DNA of 64,000 nt from Amborella trichopoda (lineage: Eukaryota > Streptophyta > Magnoliopsida > Amborellales > Amborellaceae): NCBI RefSeq assembly GCF_000471905.2, contig NW_006498233.1:3405658-3469657 (forward strand). Reading direction: 5' to 3'. Of the stretch, positions 1-10,235 are shown one piece after another; the stretch's first letter is position 1; every line of letters starts with the position of its first letter. Position numbers and translations under genes: made by a program. The notes under the pieces were generated by a model. The model ran no database searches and had not been told where the DNA came from. It saw only the letters and a list, made by a program, of their open reading frames with translations.

Positions 1-2
1 GG

Positions 3-218
3 CAGACTATCAGGATTCCTATTAGCTGTAGGTGCCAACCCCTCTTAGCAGATGTGAATCCTTATGTGAGGGTGCCATTACCATCTTCTGTTCGGAGTCA
101 GTCACAGTCTCGGGTGTCTACTCAGATGACGAGGGGTCTGAGGCAAGTTCGACCGAGATTGAAGGGAGAGGCAAGTAGTTGTACACTAGGGGAGGAGGAT
201 TCAGTATCAAAGAAGTGA
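3..218 (+). CDS. Unidentified open frame running in from the window edge
   Basis: An open frame of 71 codons enters from the left edge and ends at a TGA at 216-218. The peptide is rich in Arg, Ser, Gln and Pro and ends in a basic, serine-rich tail. I do not recognise the family. It could be the last exon of a plus-strand gene or the C-terminus of a transposon protein, or simply chance: 71 codons without a stop is only mildly unusual. A T-rich tract follows about 10 bases after the stop. Confidence 0.2.
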   Translation, partial: QTIRIPISCRCQPLLADVNPYVRVPLPSSVRSQSQSRVSTQMTRGLRQVRPRLKGEASSCTLGEEDSVSKK

Positions 219-1374
219 CCTTCGTCCTTTTTTTTTGTGATAGGAGATCATTGTGGACCTTGAAGTACATATAAATATATGGCTCTCCCATTTCTCGTTT
301 ATCTTGCCTGTTCTCATGCTTTCCCCCCCACTCTTCTATTTTTTGTTTTTATTGCCCCTGTTTGGGGGTCTTTTAACTTGTGCATGTGCTATTGATTTGT
401 CGAAGCATAGCGGAATATTTTCTTTGCACACACTTTTCAAACTGAAATTTTACAAACTCAGTCCCTTAGTTGTAGCGTTTTTTATCTCGAATTTCTCGTT
501 ATTGGGTCATTATATGCACACACATGGATGAGCTTGCCTCATTTTGCCGCAGGGAATCCAGTCGAGAGAAAAAATGCTCCCAAACTAGCCAATTTCGTCA
601 TTAGTGAGGTTCACCCATCTCTGATATGTGGTAGTTGGTAGTTATACTCCTACAACCATGGATTGCCTAACTAGTTTTAAACCTTCATAACAGGCATAGG
701 AAGTTGGCTTTGAGAACGAGGCCAGATTGACTAACAGTTTAGCCTCTTGTAGTGATGGAGGAAGTCCTTTCTAAAAAGGTTTTGTTTTTTAAAATGAATA
801 ATTTAAAAGTCAATTTGATAAGCATTTTGAAAAGGGACGGGCCTTACAGTTTTGCCACCTGTGGCCCCTTTGGTGGTTATCTTATTTGTTATGTTTTACC
901 CAAAGATGATGAAAGGGTTTTCTTGTGGGATCATGAGAACTCAGAGGTCTTCAAGTTGTCTTTTTACCTTTGGAACTTTCATCCTCTGCTTCGAGGATCC
1001 ATGAAGAGTCCTCTGAATTCTTGCCAGGCTTTCCTCTAGGAGGGTCTCGACGTTTTCCAGGGTTCTTCGAAATCACTTCGGTTTTCCATTCATATCACCC
1101 TCCTACATCTTTTTGAGTTGGTTATGTTGGGAACCTGCAAGGTTTAGGAAGAGTCTTCATCCTTAAGGTCTGCTTTTGCAGTATTATTGGAACTTTCAAG
1201 TACTTGTTTGTACTTAAATGCTTTGCATCGAAAGCTCCTTCTTGGAGATATTTTTTTATTCCTTTTACCTGCGGTGCCTTTTCCAGTTTTCACCATGTTC
1301 ATTTTTTTGTTGTTGTTGTCTTTTTTTTTTTTTTTGTGATGCCTTTTTAGGTTTTCACCACATTTTTTAGCCCC
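219..1374. other. No gene seen; probable 3' untranslated part of the minus-strand Tat element
   Basis: No supported coding sequence. The stretch lies just 3' (minus strand) of the integrase C-terminus, where a Tat element would have its 3' untranslated region and LTR. There is a T tract at about 1320-1336. Two near-identical short phrases containing 'ttttcac-a' and 'gccttttt' flank it, and both fit a degraded element end. No LTR boundary could be fixed. Confidence 0.4.
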
Positions 1375-1563
1375 TTACGGGTAGTATTTTATGAGATACA
1401 TCGCATTAATGGGGTCATTGAGTTCGTCGCCCTCCTGATTTTTTTTCTTGTAAGAATTGCCTGCATGCACTTGGATAACCACGAATGACCCCTCCCAATT
1501 AAGTTTGAACTTGCCTAAAGGGTGTAGATTTGCAGGAGTGTGGAAGATTTTCTTGAGTACCAT
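1375..1563 (-). pseudogene. Integrase C-terminal domain of the Tat pol
   Basis: The short frame carries 'GKFKLNWEGSFVV' and ends 'INAMYLIKYYP'. These match the C-terminal chromatin or DNA-binding part of Tat integrases and the usual last residues of the polyprotein before the stop. It is separated from the core by about 360 bases that still encode recognisable integrase spacer but are frame-broken. The stop marks the natural end of pol. Confidence 0.75.
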
Positions 1564-1885
1564 ATCCCGTTCTGTGAATTTTTGAGGAATAACTTTCCAT
1601 TGATACGCCCTCTCGATTCTACATTGGTAAGCAACGATATTTTGTATTACTCGTAGTCGTTTTTCATCTAAAGCAACGAGGGCAGTGATTCATGCTTCGA
1701 TCTTTTGTTCCTCATCTGCATTTTTGTGAATAAGCACTCAGAGGGATGGTATCTGAACCTCGATGGGTAGCACTGCTTCCATACCATACACCGATGAGTA
1801 TAGGGTCATGCCAGTAGGAGTCTTGTCAATTGTCCGGTAGGCCCATAGGATGTCATTTAGCTTTTCGTGTCAATCCTTCCCGCCT

Positions 1886-1950
1886 TCTATTATTTTTCTA
1901 TGATTTTTCTATTATTTTTCTATTATTTTTCTATTATTTTTCTATTATTT
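1886..1950. repeat. 11-bp tandem repeat inside the integrase
   Basis: Six head-to-tail copies of an 11-bp unit (tctattatttt, with one T-to-G variant in the second copy) sit within the coding region of the minus-strand integrase, between the DDE core and the C-terminus. It looks like a microsatellite that expanded after the element died. Confidence 0.85.
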
Positions 1951-2561
1951 GTGGCTTCTACTTGTCCGTTTCCTTGAGGGTAGTAAGGTGTGGAGAATTT
2001 CTCTGTTATCCCAAACCTTTTGCACACCTTAGTGACCTTTTCATTTTTGAGATTGGATCCATTGTCAGTGATGATTGTTGACTCAGGAACTCCAAATTTG
2101 AATACAATGTTATTCTTCATGAAACGGGCAATATGTTGGGCTTCAATTTTAACAAATGATGCGGCCTCTACCCATTTGGTGAAATATTCGGTAGCCGTTA
2201 ATATAAAACGATGGCCATTTGAGGCTTTTGGTGATATCATTCCAATGATATCAAGACACCACATGAAGAAGGGCCATACGGGTGGTATTGAGTTGAGTGA
2301 TACAGACGATGCATGGATGAGGTCTCCATAGAGTTGACATTTGGGACACCTCTTAACGAACTTCCAGCAGTCTTCAGCCATGGTGGTCCAGCAATAGCCT
2401 TGGCGCCTGATTTTCTGAGCTAAGACAGCTGCCCCAGAATGACCTCCTTCATTGTGCAACTCTGTTAATACTTGGTCAATTTCTGGCTGATCGAGGCATC
2501 GTAGAATGACGCCATTGAAGGGCCTTTTAAATAGGAGATCACCTCTTACTAAGAACCCCAT
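1923..2561 (-). pseudogene. Tat integrase zinc finger and DDE core
   Basis: A 212-residue open frame holds the HHCC zinc finger ('LHNEGGHSG', then 'KRCPKCQ') and the catalytic core. All three acidic motifs are visible: Asp in 'WCLDIIG', Asp in 'ITDNGSN', and Glu in 'NGQVEATNN'. Integrase inserts the cDNA copy into the host genome. This domain is the best preserved part of the element. It is cut at its 3' end by an 11-bp tandem repeat (1886-1950), after which the C-terminal domain resumes in another frame. Confidence 0.9.
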
Positions 2562-3349
2562 GGAAAGCCTTGGAGAGCTTCTTTATCCTTTTTGGTGGAC
2601 AGAACATCGTGGAACCATGGTTTTGCCTTAACTAGCGCATCTGAAGCCACGAGAGACACTTCCCCATCGTTCGCATTTTCTTGCTCTATTTCTTTTTCAA
2701 TCCTTGGTGGGGAAGGGTCATGTTTGTTCTTGATGTAGAATGGGAGCGAGGTGATTTCTAGGGGAATATCGACTATTGAGGCAAGGGTTGCAAGGGTGTC
2801 GACAAACCGATTATTTTCCCTAGTCACGTGTTGAAAGGTAATTTTCTTAAAATGTAGGATCATCTTTTCCACCTTTTCTTGATAGGGTTTGAGTTTTTCT
2901 TCTTTCACCCTCCAAATCCCTTGAACTTGGTTTACGACGAGTAATGAGTCACCAATCACTTGTATTTGCTAGAATTTCATTATCATGGCATTCTCAAGCC
3001 CGGCTATTAAGGCTTCGCATTCAGCAACATTATTGGTACATGGGAAATTCAATCTGATGGCTGTTAACATTAAAATCTTCTCGAGTGAGCATAGTATGAC
3101 TCATATACCAGACCCGTATTTGTTCTTTGCACCGTTGAAATATAGCTCCCAAATCGAATCCTCAATTGTGAAGAGGTTCTCATCAGGGAGATCCGTGCTA
3201 ACATAAATATTGTTTGGCAGTGCGTGTTCAGCTAAGTGATCAGCAATGACTTGTCCTTTGATCGATTTTTGAGTGACATACTCGATCTCGAACTCGCTCG
3301 ATAGCATTCTCCACTTCGTCAAATGTCCGTTGAGGATGGTCTTCTCCAA
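2549..3349 (-). pseudogene. Tat second RNase H-like domain (aRNH)
   Basis: The frame from 3349 has the connector 'MLSSEFEIEYVTQKSIKGQ' and then 'WELYFNGAKNKYGSGI', which resembles the D-G-A/S start of the archaeal-type RNase H found in Tat elements. The middle part lies at about 2960-3100 in another frame, with a recognisable 'NVAECEALIAGLENA'. The last part lies at 2959-2549, with 'IGDSLLVVNQVQG' and 'VTRENNRFVDTLATLAS'. A stop and frameshifts divide the pieces. This second RNase H is the main reason for assigning the Tat clade. Confidence 0.8.
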
Positions 3350-3373
3350 TAGGTACTTGAGTGGGTCAATTTT

Positions 3374-3664
3374 TTATATGAGCTTGACAGAATGAGATAA
3401 GAAATAAGTTCTTAGTTTTTGCATGGCCCACACAAGTGTTAAGCAGTGTTTCTCCACATCCGTGTATCTTGTCTCATAATCGACCATGGTTTTGCTGATA
3501 TAGTATATCGTTTGTTCTTTTCCATGGTCGTTATATTGTCCTAACACTACCCCCATGGTCTTGTCTTTCACTAACATGTTTAGGAACCGGGGTTTATCTA
3601 GACTAGGAGGACTAAGGTTGGGAGGTTTGGTGAGGTACTCCTTGATTTGATCGAACGCTTCTTG
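3374..3664 (-). pseudogene. Tat RNase H (first domain)
   Basis: The ORF at 3577-3374 reads 'GVVLGQYNDHGKEQTIYYIS' and then 'YTDVEKHCLTLVWAMQKLR', the typical gypsy RNase H core following RT, which would degrade the RNA of the RNA/DNA hybrid. The upstream linker, including a motif like 'FDQIKEYLTKPP', is present between 3577 and 3664 but separated by an in-frame stop. It continues after another stop into 'KIDPLKYLLEKT' near 3350. The domain arrangement is normal; the frame is dead. Confidence 0.8.
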
Positions 3665-4440
3665 TCATTCATTGTCCCATATGAATGGGGTGTCCTTCTT
3701 AAGGAATCTATTGAATGGTGTACACTTATCCGCCAGTTGTGAAATAAAATGCCTTATGGCTTGTATGTGACCTTGAAGCCCACAGATTTCTCTGATGTTC
3801 CGGGGAGGAGGCATTTCAATGATGGCTCGTATTTTGGATGGGTCCACCTCAAAGCCTCTTTGGCTTACTATAAAGCCTAGTAATTTGTCGGATTCAACTC
3901 CAAAGGCACATTTTTGCAGATTGAGTTTGAGTTGATGTTTCCGGATTGAGTTTGAGTTGATGTAACCCAAGAAGCCGTCCATGAATGATAACATCTCGTG
4001 ACCCGCAGTGTTGTCGACCAAGGCATCTATGTTTGGTAAAGGAAACTTGTCTTTGGGACATGCCTTATTAAAGTCTCTGTAATCGACACACACTCGGATC
4101 CTCCCATCTTTCTTGGGTACCAGCACTATGTTGGCCAACCATTCTGAATAGTCAACAGGAGTAATGAACTTCGCCTTAAGCAGTTTGTCGATTTCTTCTT
4201 TAATTTTGAGTTCAAGGCTTTTGACGTTGGAGTTTCTGCCTTACAGGCTTTGCCCCTTCGTTGAATATTAGGTGATGTTGTACCAATGTGGGATCTAGCC
4301 CTGGCATATCATCATATGACCAGGCGAAGACATCGCGATATTCCTTGAGAAAGGAAATCACATTTTCCCGCTTCTTAGAAGATGAGGAGGATCCAATCTT
4401 GGTTAACCTTGGGTCCTTCTTAGTTCTTAGGTTTACGTCA
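3665..4440 (-). pseudogene. Tat reverse transcriptase with deleted catalytic core
   Basis: The N-terminal RT part is readable in two frames. A segment matching 'YRDVFAWSYDDMPGLDP' lies at about 4290-4350, and the frame from 4138 contains 'VPKKDGRIRVCVDYRDFNKA' followed by 'LSFMDGFLGY'. The sequence then jumps to 'HQLKLNLQKCAFG'. In Tat RTs these two motifs are separated by some 80-90 residues that hold the Y-x-D-D catalytic motif, so the active site has been deleted. A 19-bp direct repeat (3920-3938 and 3945-3963) sits exactly at the junction. The thumb or connection part, ending near 'KKDTPFIWDNE', is retained. Confidence 0.85.
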
Positions 4441-5019
4441 ATCGTCTCTTCGATGATAGCCGTTTAGTCACCATCAAACCTTTTCTTGAATTGTTCAACA
4501 TGGGAACTAAGTTCATCAGGTTGAGAGATTTCTTCAGACTCTTGACCCTCTTGATCTTCATCTTGGTCGTCAAATTCATCATCTCGGGTATTACGCACGT
4601 TATTGGGCTATCTGAGTGAATGCCGTTTTTTGAAAATTCTTTTTCGTTATTATCAGCTTTATCATGTCTTGAATTTTTCATAGTTTTTAAAATGTCGTAA
4701 GACGTGTCCCTTATGGGACTTGCGAGAGAAATGTTGAGGACCGGTCGCACAGGGTGGTTAGATGGCCACCCCGCACCTATCTGTTTTTTGGCACCGAGAC
4801 TTGAACGTGCCGCTGGTATGCTTCTAATGATTCTCGAGATAAAGGAATGATCGACCAATTCTGTCCTTGGGTTGGTGTTGGTGGATGAGCACCCTTAGCT
4901 GTGTTAGAGCCAACTGTGCACACCTCCTCCAGATCCAGGTCAGCAAATAGGTATTCAAATCCTAGTCCTTGTGTGTGCTGAGATGTGGAAGAGGGACTAT
5001 CACCTGTTGGGGATTCGAG

Positions 5020-6310
5020 GATCACTTTCGACCACTTTGGAGGACGGGCATCGAGAGGATCGAGGCTTTGAATGCCCCCCGATATGAAGCACGGAGGGCT
5101 TGAAGCCTTTATCCAGCTTTGAAATAGGGTGAGAGTACACCCGAGCCCTCTTCGATCCCCTTTTTCAAATTTGGCTTCAGGTGATGCAGAAATCGCTTCC
5201 TTTATGCGTTGCTCTTGACTTCTCAAGCCTTGGCCTGGCCTTGGGAGAGGAGCATGTGCCAAGCTTCGAGGGACCCAAAGCCGTATCGATGATGGCATTA
5301 GATTATCTCCTCCATCGATGCAGAAGTTTGCAAAATTTGAGGAACGGGGTCGCCAGCCTCTAGGCGTAAAGTGACACAATCAGCTTGCTCAAAGGAAGCG
5401 AGCGGGATTTCCCCGAGCTCGACCCAAGTAGCGGGCTCCTCTAGCCACACTACAAAGGTGATGATGCAGCCAGCCCACTATCGCTGGACCCCACGCCACT
5501 CGCTCCAAGTAGCCTAGCTGCTTGATCACCCAAACCACTGACAAATGGGCTCGACCCTTGGATCGATGCACAAATAGAAACTCCCCAAACAAGTATGCAA
5601 GGAAGGCCCACAAGGAATATATCTCACTATTTGAAAGTGGACCATGATCAATGGTCAGATCCACCTCCTCCTGAAACATCTCCGGCTCGTCCTCGTTCAT
5701 AGTTCGCTCATGAGCATCCCAGATCCTCTCTCTCTCCTGCTCTCGCCACTCCTCATCAGTAAGCGACGTCTGAGGAGGCACCGTATCCTCATCAAAAAAT
5801 GTGCTCCCATCACCAAGATCGGGGATGTCGCGCCCGACTCCCTCTACATCCCCTGATGATCGAGCAGCACCTCTGGACAAATGGTGGCGAGACTCATCCT
5901 GCACCGACTCACTCGCCCTAGCACCATCCTCTCCCATAGGGCCTTCCCCTTAAGGGATGGTCTCCTACCCACAGAAAGTGAAAACCTGGGGAGCACGGCC
6001 ACCCATCATCGTCTCTGCAAGATGGGGTACTCTAGTAAATTCCCAACTTAACTTCCCAAGGTGGATCTCTGAATTGTGCCTTCCGCTGATCTTTTCAAGA
6101 GAAATACTTAGTAACTCCTTGCAGTCAGAGGCATATTTGGTAGACATCCCCACATGAATACTCAAGAAAGGGCCGCCCTCACTCCGAACCCCAAGACTCC
6201 GAGTAACATCCTCAAGGGTAGGGACAAGCTTGCCACATCGCAGCGGAAGGGAACAGGTCTCTGGTCTATATCAGAGACATAACTACGTAATCAAAGCACG
6301 ATCTAAGCTA
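5020..6310 (-). pseudogene. Plant mobile domain (PMD) protein relic
   Basis: Reading downward from 6310, the frame carries 'YRPETCSLPLRCGK' and 'LVPTLEDVTRSLGV', then 'CKELLSISLEKISG', 'YLFGEFLFVHRSKG', 'VAWGPAIVGWLHHHLC', and finally 'CTLTLFQSWIKA' with 'RPPKWSKVI'. This order matches the plant mobile domain (aminotransferase-like, MAIN/MAIL) family: L-P-x-G-E-x-x-x-T-L-E-D-V, then W-G-x-A-x-L-x-W-L-x-R-x-L-C, then G-G-C-L-x-L-L-Q-x-W. Most of it stays in one frame, but at least five stops interrupt it. PMD genes travel with Mutator-like and gypsy elements. This one lies directly upstream of the Tat pol on the same strand, in the place of gag and protease. The region 4860-5020 between them is unassigned. 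Confidence 0.6.
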
Positions 6311-6459
6311 AAAGGCCTGATCCGACAGACCTCCCATAAACCAATCCAGGCAAGAGCGTGCCTCTGCCCAGGAGTCAACAACGCCGCTCATTTGCGAATA
6401 ACAAATAGATGGGATCTACAGTCAACAAAGAACTCTTGCAAATGTATATATATAGGATT

Positions 6460-6605
6460 AAAAAAAAAAAAAAAAAAAAGAAGAGAGGGGGGAGGAGCCA
6501 TCAACCTGGAGCCATCAAGTTCTCATGCTTCATAAAAATAAATTAAAAAAATAATAATAAAAATAATAAAAATAATAAAAAAATAATAATAATAATCATC
6601 AACAT
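6460..6605. repeat. Poly(A) and AAT-rich microsatellite
   Basis: A run of about 18-19 A at 6461-6479 is followed, after a short purine tract, by a mixed ATA/AAT repeat at about 6540-6598. No transposon tail could be tied to it. It separates the PMD relic from the next minisatellite. Confidence 0.8.
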
Positions 6606-6609
6606 CATC

Positions 6610-7460
6610 TCAATACAGGGGTATTCTGGTCATTCTGCACTCGAGAGTATTTTACACCCAGAATGGCAGTATGGTCATTCTACTATCCCTAGTTTATGGG
6701 GGGTAGAAACAGTCATTCAAAATTACCCTCGAAAAAATATAGTTCACACTCGAGGGTATTTTGGTCATTTTGCACTCAGAGGTATTTTGGTTATTTTACA
6801 CCCAGAAGTGCAGTATGGTCATCCTACCATCCCTTGTTTAAGGGGGCAGCAACAGTCATTTGAAATTACCCCCGAAAAATAGAGTTCACACTCAAGGGTA
6901 TTTTAGTCATTTTGCACTAGGGGTATTTTGGTCATTTTATACCCAGAAGCGCAGTATGGTCATCCAACCATCCCTAGTTTATGGGGGCAGCAATAGTCAT
7001 TCAAAATTACAGCTGAAAAATAGAGTTCACACTCAAGGGTATTTTGGTCATTTTGCACTCATTTTACACCAAGAAGTGTCATCCTATCATCCTTAGTTTA
7101 TGGGAGCAGAAACAATCATTCAAAATTACCCTCGGAAAACAGAATTCACACTCAAGGGTATTTTTGTCATTTCGCACTCAAGGGTATTTTGGTCATTTTA
7201 TACCCCGAAGGGCAGTATGGTCATCCTACCATCCCAAGATTATGGGGCTAGAAACAGTCATTCAAAATTACCCGCAACGGGTAGAGTTCACACTCTAGGG
7301 TATTTTAGTCATTTTGCACTCAAGGGTATTTTGGTCATTTTACACCCAGAAGCGTAATATGGTCATCCGACAATCCCTAGTTTATGGGGGCAGAAATAGT
7401 CATTCAAAATTACCCTCGAAAAGCAGAATTTGCACTCGGGGGTAATTTGGTCATTCTCAT
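6610..7460. repeat. 143-bp minisatellite, about six copies
   Basis: The marker 'agtcattcaaaattaccc' (with variants) recurs at 6711, 6854, 6995, 7114, 7256 and 7398, spacings 143, 141, 119, 142 and 142. The short interval is a copy with an internal deletion of about 24 bp. Each unit contains a further doublet of a ~27-bp phrase built on 'ggtattttggtcatttt'. ORFs through the array change frame and are not real genes. It probably belongs to the long 3' untranslated part of the plus-strand Tat element ending at 11.6 kb. Confidence 0.9.
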
Positions 7461-8025
7461 TCCTAGCCTATTCTAGACTTGTCCACATCCTTGGACAACC
7501 ATCCGCACCAAGGCTATCTCAAACCATCTCACGAGCATGTTTGTGCTTTTAACCGAACAGTTCACGAGCATGCCAGAAGCATTTTCGAATGAAGATTCCG
7601 AGCATGTCTGTGCATCTTTTTCAAAAAACATTTGATCGCAACAAAAGTATTCCATGAAATCGTTCCAAGTCATATTTTATTTCGAAAATTAGAAAACAAT
7701 ATCATTTTTTTTTAGGCCCTCCCAAGGCGAGGCAAGTAATGTGCAATCCTCAAAAAAAAAAAAAAAAAAAAAAAAAAAACAAAGCCAATATTCATTAGAG
7801 CATTTCATCAAACATTTCAAAAGCTGGAGGTTTACCTTCTCTTGCCCCTTTGTTCTCGAGATATGACCTGATCGGAGTGTCCCCTGACGTTCCTTGCCGT
7901 CCGTCCTCGACAATCAATCCGTTGTTCATTTGAAATGGAATTTTCGCAAGGAAAACCCAAGAGGATAGGGCTGAAAAGTTTTGATTTAAACAAAATGAGG
8001 GGGGTGAGACCCCAAAACAAGTGAA
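7461..8025. other. No gene seen
   Basis: Unassigned sequence with a 28-base A run at 7752-7779. Short ORFs on both strands show no recognisable motif. Confidence 0.5.
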
Positions 8026-8029
8026 ACCC

Positions 8030-8835
8030 CTGGGCTTGGCAGCACGCCTCGTGCCGCCTAGGCAACACGGTTCGTGCCGCCTAGGCAACACGGTTCGTGC
8101 CGCCCACATTTTCTCCAAAAGAAAAAAAACAAATTTTTTTTTTTTATGGGTGACACAAACCATGTCGCCCACCTCATTTAACAAAAAAAAAAAAATTCTG
8201 GGCGGCACGTCTCGTGCCGCCCGGGCTACACGAACCGTGTCTCGCACATCATTTAACAAAAAAAAAAAGAAAAGAAAATTATGGGCATCACATCTCGTGT
8301 CGCCCACCTCCTTTAACAAAAATAAAAATAAAAATTATGTACCTTGTTTAACCAAAAAAGAAAAAAAAATTTACATGGGCGACACGTCTTGTGACGCCCA
8401 GGCGACACATATCGTGTCGCCCACCTTTTTTATTTTTTTAAAAAAACAAAATTTACTTGGGCGGCACGTGACGTGCCACCCGGATGACATGAACTATGTC
8501 GCCCACCTCATTTAAAAAAAATAAAAAATTACATGGGTGGCACATCTCTTGCCGCCCGGGCAACATGAACCGTGTCGCCCACCTCATTTAAAAAAAAAAA
8601 ATTACATGGACAGCATGTCTCGTGCTGCTCAGGCAACATGACCTGTTTCGCCCACTTCAGCTGCTCACCTCAGCGTTGAAAATAAATAAATAAATAAATA
8701 ATTTATATGGGCAACACAAACTATGTGGCCCATCTCATTTAAAAAAAAAAAAATTCCTTGGCGGCACGCCTTGTGCCGCCCGGGCGACGCGACCTGTGTG
8801 CCGCCCACCCAAAAAAAAAAAAAATTCAAAAAAAA
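8030..8835. repeat. GC-rich hairpin array in A-rich spacers
   Basis: Roughly eight to nine imperfect units, 70-110 bp apart. Each has two adjacent stem-loops followed by 'acctcattta' and an A tract. The best copy at 8200-8221 is a perfect 10-bp stem (gggcggcacg / cgtgccgccc) with a 3-base loop. The second stem of the unit is built on cgacacg / cgtgtcg. Other unit starts are near 8285, 8377, 8460, 8536, 8607, 8709 and 8761. The stems drift together in several copies: changes on one arm are matched on the other, as in the gcagcatg / cgtgctgc variant near 8608. Confidence 0.85.
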
Positions 8836-8837
8836 AA

Positions 8838-9040
8838 TGCTCCATGGTGGCATGAGCCTAAACTGCCAACCAATTTAAAAAATGAAATAAAAAATAATAA
8901 TAATAATAATAAATAAAAAAGACAATGCTCCTCGGTGGCATGAGCCTAAACTACCAACCAATTTTCCAGAAAAATTTCAAAAAAATTAAAAAAAATAGAA
9001 ACGCTCTACGGTGACATGAGCTTAAACTGCTGACCAAAGT
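8838..9040. repeat. Three copies of an ~85-bp 'ggcatgagcctaaactgcc' repeat
   Basis: The phrase 'ggtggcatgagcctaaact' occurs near 8846, 8934 and (diverged) 9008, each followed by an A-rich spacer. Similar phrases are usual in the repetitive region just 5' of Tat/Ogre-type 3' LTRs. Confidence 0.75.
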
Positions 9041-9560
9041 CTGATCCAGCGCACAACCACCCTATTTCAATGGAAAAACGTCAAACTCATGCGACGTTCA
9101 AGAGCCGAGACAGGAAAAACGTCATACTTATGTGACATTAAAGAGCCGAGATAGGTAACACCTAGCCCCGTAAGACATAAAATGTCGGATGTGCTCAAGG
9201 CACAACCACCCTATTCAATGTGTTTAGGGCACAACCACCTTGTTCAATGTGATCAGAGGACAACTACCCTATTCAAACGTCTAGATCCGTATGACGCTAA
9301 AGGTCGGGTATATCCAATTCAACGTCAAACTCGTACGATGTAAAAGAATCGAGACAGGTAACGTCTAGCCCCGTATGACGTAAAATATCAAATGTGTTCA
9401 GGGCACAACCACCCTATTCAATGTTGTTCAGGCCACAACCACCCTGTTCAATGTTCAAGGCACAACCACCTTGTTCAAACGTCTATCCCCATATGACGTA
9501 AAAAGGTCGGGTGTATGGTCCATCGCTGCATGACATTAAACTGCTTAATGGGCTCTATGG
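9040..9560. repeat. Two-level tandem array before the Tat LTR
   Basis: A short ~30-bp phrase centred on 'gcacaaccaccctattcaa' recurs near 9050, 9195, 9225, 9255, 9398, 9427 and 9457. It is arranged in a higher-order unit of about 210 bp that starts with 'gtaac(g/a)(t/c)ctagcccc', with copies from about 9146 and 9356, and contains 'gacgtaaaa' blocks. No coding potential. Confidence 0.8.
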
Positions 9561-10220
9561 TTGCAGGAGTTAAAACTGCTAACTAACCTTGTTTTTCAAA
9601 ATATCTTTCTCTTTTCAAAATTTTCACTATATGTCTTGTGATTTCAAAAACTTTAATTCCTTTGTTAAAATCGTAGCATGTCCTTGCTCCGGGTTCTACT
9701 TCAAATCTCCCCTGCCTTCAAAATTTCTAAAACATTTTTTAAAACAAAGGACCTTGGAAACCCGTACATGATGAATACTGCGTTTGCTGTGATTGCTGCG
9801 TTGCTGCCTCGTCTCTCACTTCGGATTCTGCCAAACAACTCTCTTCCAATAGAAAGTCTTTCCCTATAGACGGTCATAGGAAACCCTAAGGAGATCATGG
9901 AAAATGCTAGGGTTAAAAATTCAAATTGTGAAAGCCCTTGAAGTTAAGTGGCATGGCTAGAAAATCCAACTCAAGTTTTAAGCTTGTGTAACTCAACGAC
10001 ATCTCACGACGAAAGCCCTAAGAGAAAGATGCCCTAGGTAGGTGAGCTCGGTGAGCGCAATGACTTGGAGGGATAGTTGGTATACCCCCTGACCACGTGA
10101 CTTCAGGACGAAATTTAAAATGTATGCTTTATCTCTGATGTTCACCTGCCTCCCTAAGGATATGGAATGCCAGAGTGTCTACTTCTTTGCCACTTGCCTG
10201 TCCCTTGAGGACAGGGAGTG
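9561..10220 (+). other. Tat 3' untranslated region, no gene
   Basis: No coding sequence recognised. The segment from about 10160 ('ttgccacttgcctgtccctt', 'gaggacagggagtgcc') is the conserved phrase that precedes the polypurine tract in many Tat/Ogre elements, which supports reading the whole 6.6-10.2 kb stretch as the long 3' untranslated region of a plus-strand Tat element. Confidence 0.5.
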
Positions 10221-10235
10221 CCAAAGAGGGGCAAC
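10221..10235 (+). promoter_or_regulatory. Polypurine tract of the plus-strand Tat element
   Basis: The sequence 'ccaaagaggggcaac' lies immediately before the LTR start 'tgttgacacc'. A purine tract at this position primes plus-strand DNA synthesis in LTR retrotransposons, and the combination is typical of Tat elements. Confidence 0.75.

Larger units (their letters stand above)
1375..4860 (-). mobile_element. Degraded Ty3/gypsy retrotransposon pol region, Tat lineage
   Basis: Reading the minus strand from 4860 down to 1375 gives the order RT, RNase H, a second RNase H-like domain, zinc-finger plus DDE integrase, integrase C-terminus. This order, with a second (archaeal-type) RNase H between the standard RNase H and the integrase, is characteristic of the Tat clade of plant Ty3/gypsy elements. 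The frame is broken by several stops and frameshifts. The RT core is missing, so the copy cannot replicate. No gag or protease was recognised. The sequence just upstream on the same strand instead encodes a plant mobile domain. LTRs are not resolved. Confidence 0.9.

Noticed and set aside
253..531. Hydrophobic 92-residue plus-strand ORF as a membrane protein
   Set aside because: The hydrophobicity follows from T-rich composition; no homologous motif and no splice or promoter context.
6860..7357. Chain of overlapping plus-strand ORFs with similar peptides
   Set aside because: They follow the 143-bp minisatellite in changing frames; no conserved frame.
6610..7460. CRISPR-like regular repeat
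   Set aside because: The whole 143-bp unit is repeated, with no unique spacers, in a plant nuclear genome.
8021..8515. 164-residue plus-strand ORF and its minus-strand partners
   Set aside because: Produced by the hairpin array and A tracts; composition is repeat-driven and no motif is seen.
8030..8835. Series of bacterial-type intrinsic terminators (GC stem followed by A/T run)
   Set aside because: Plant nuclear context and tandem origin; the resemblance is superficial.
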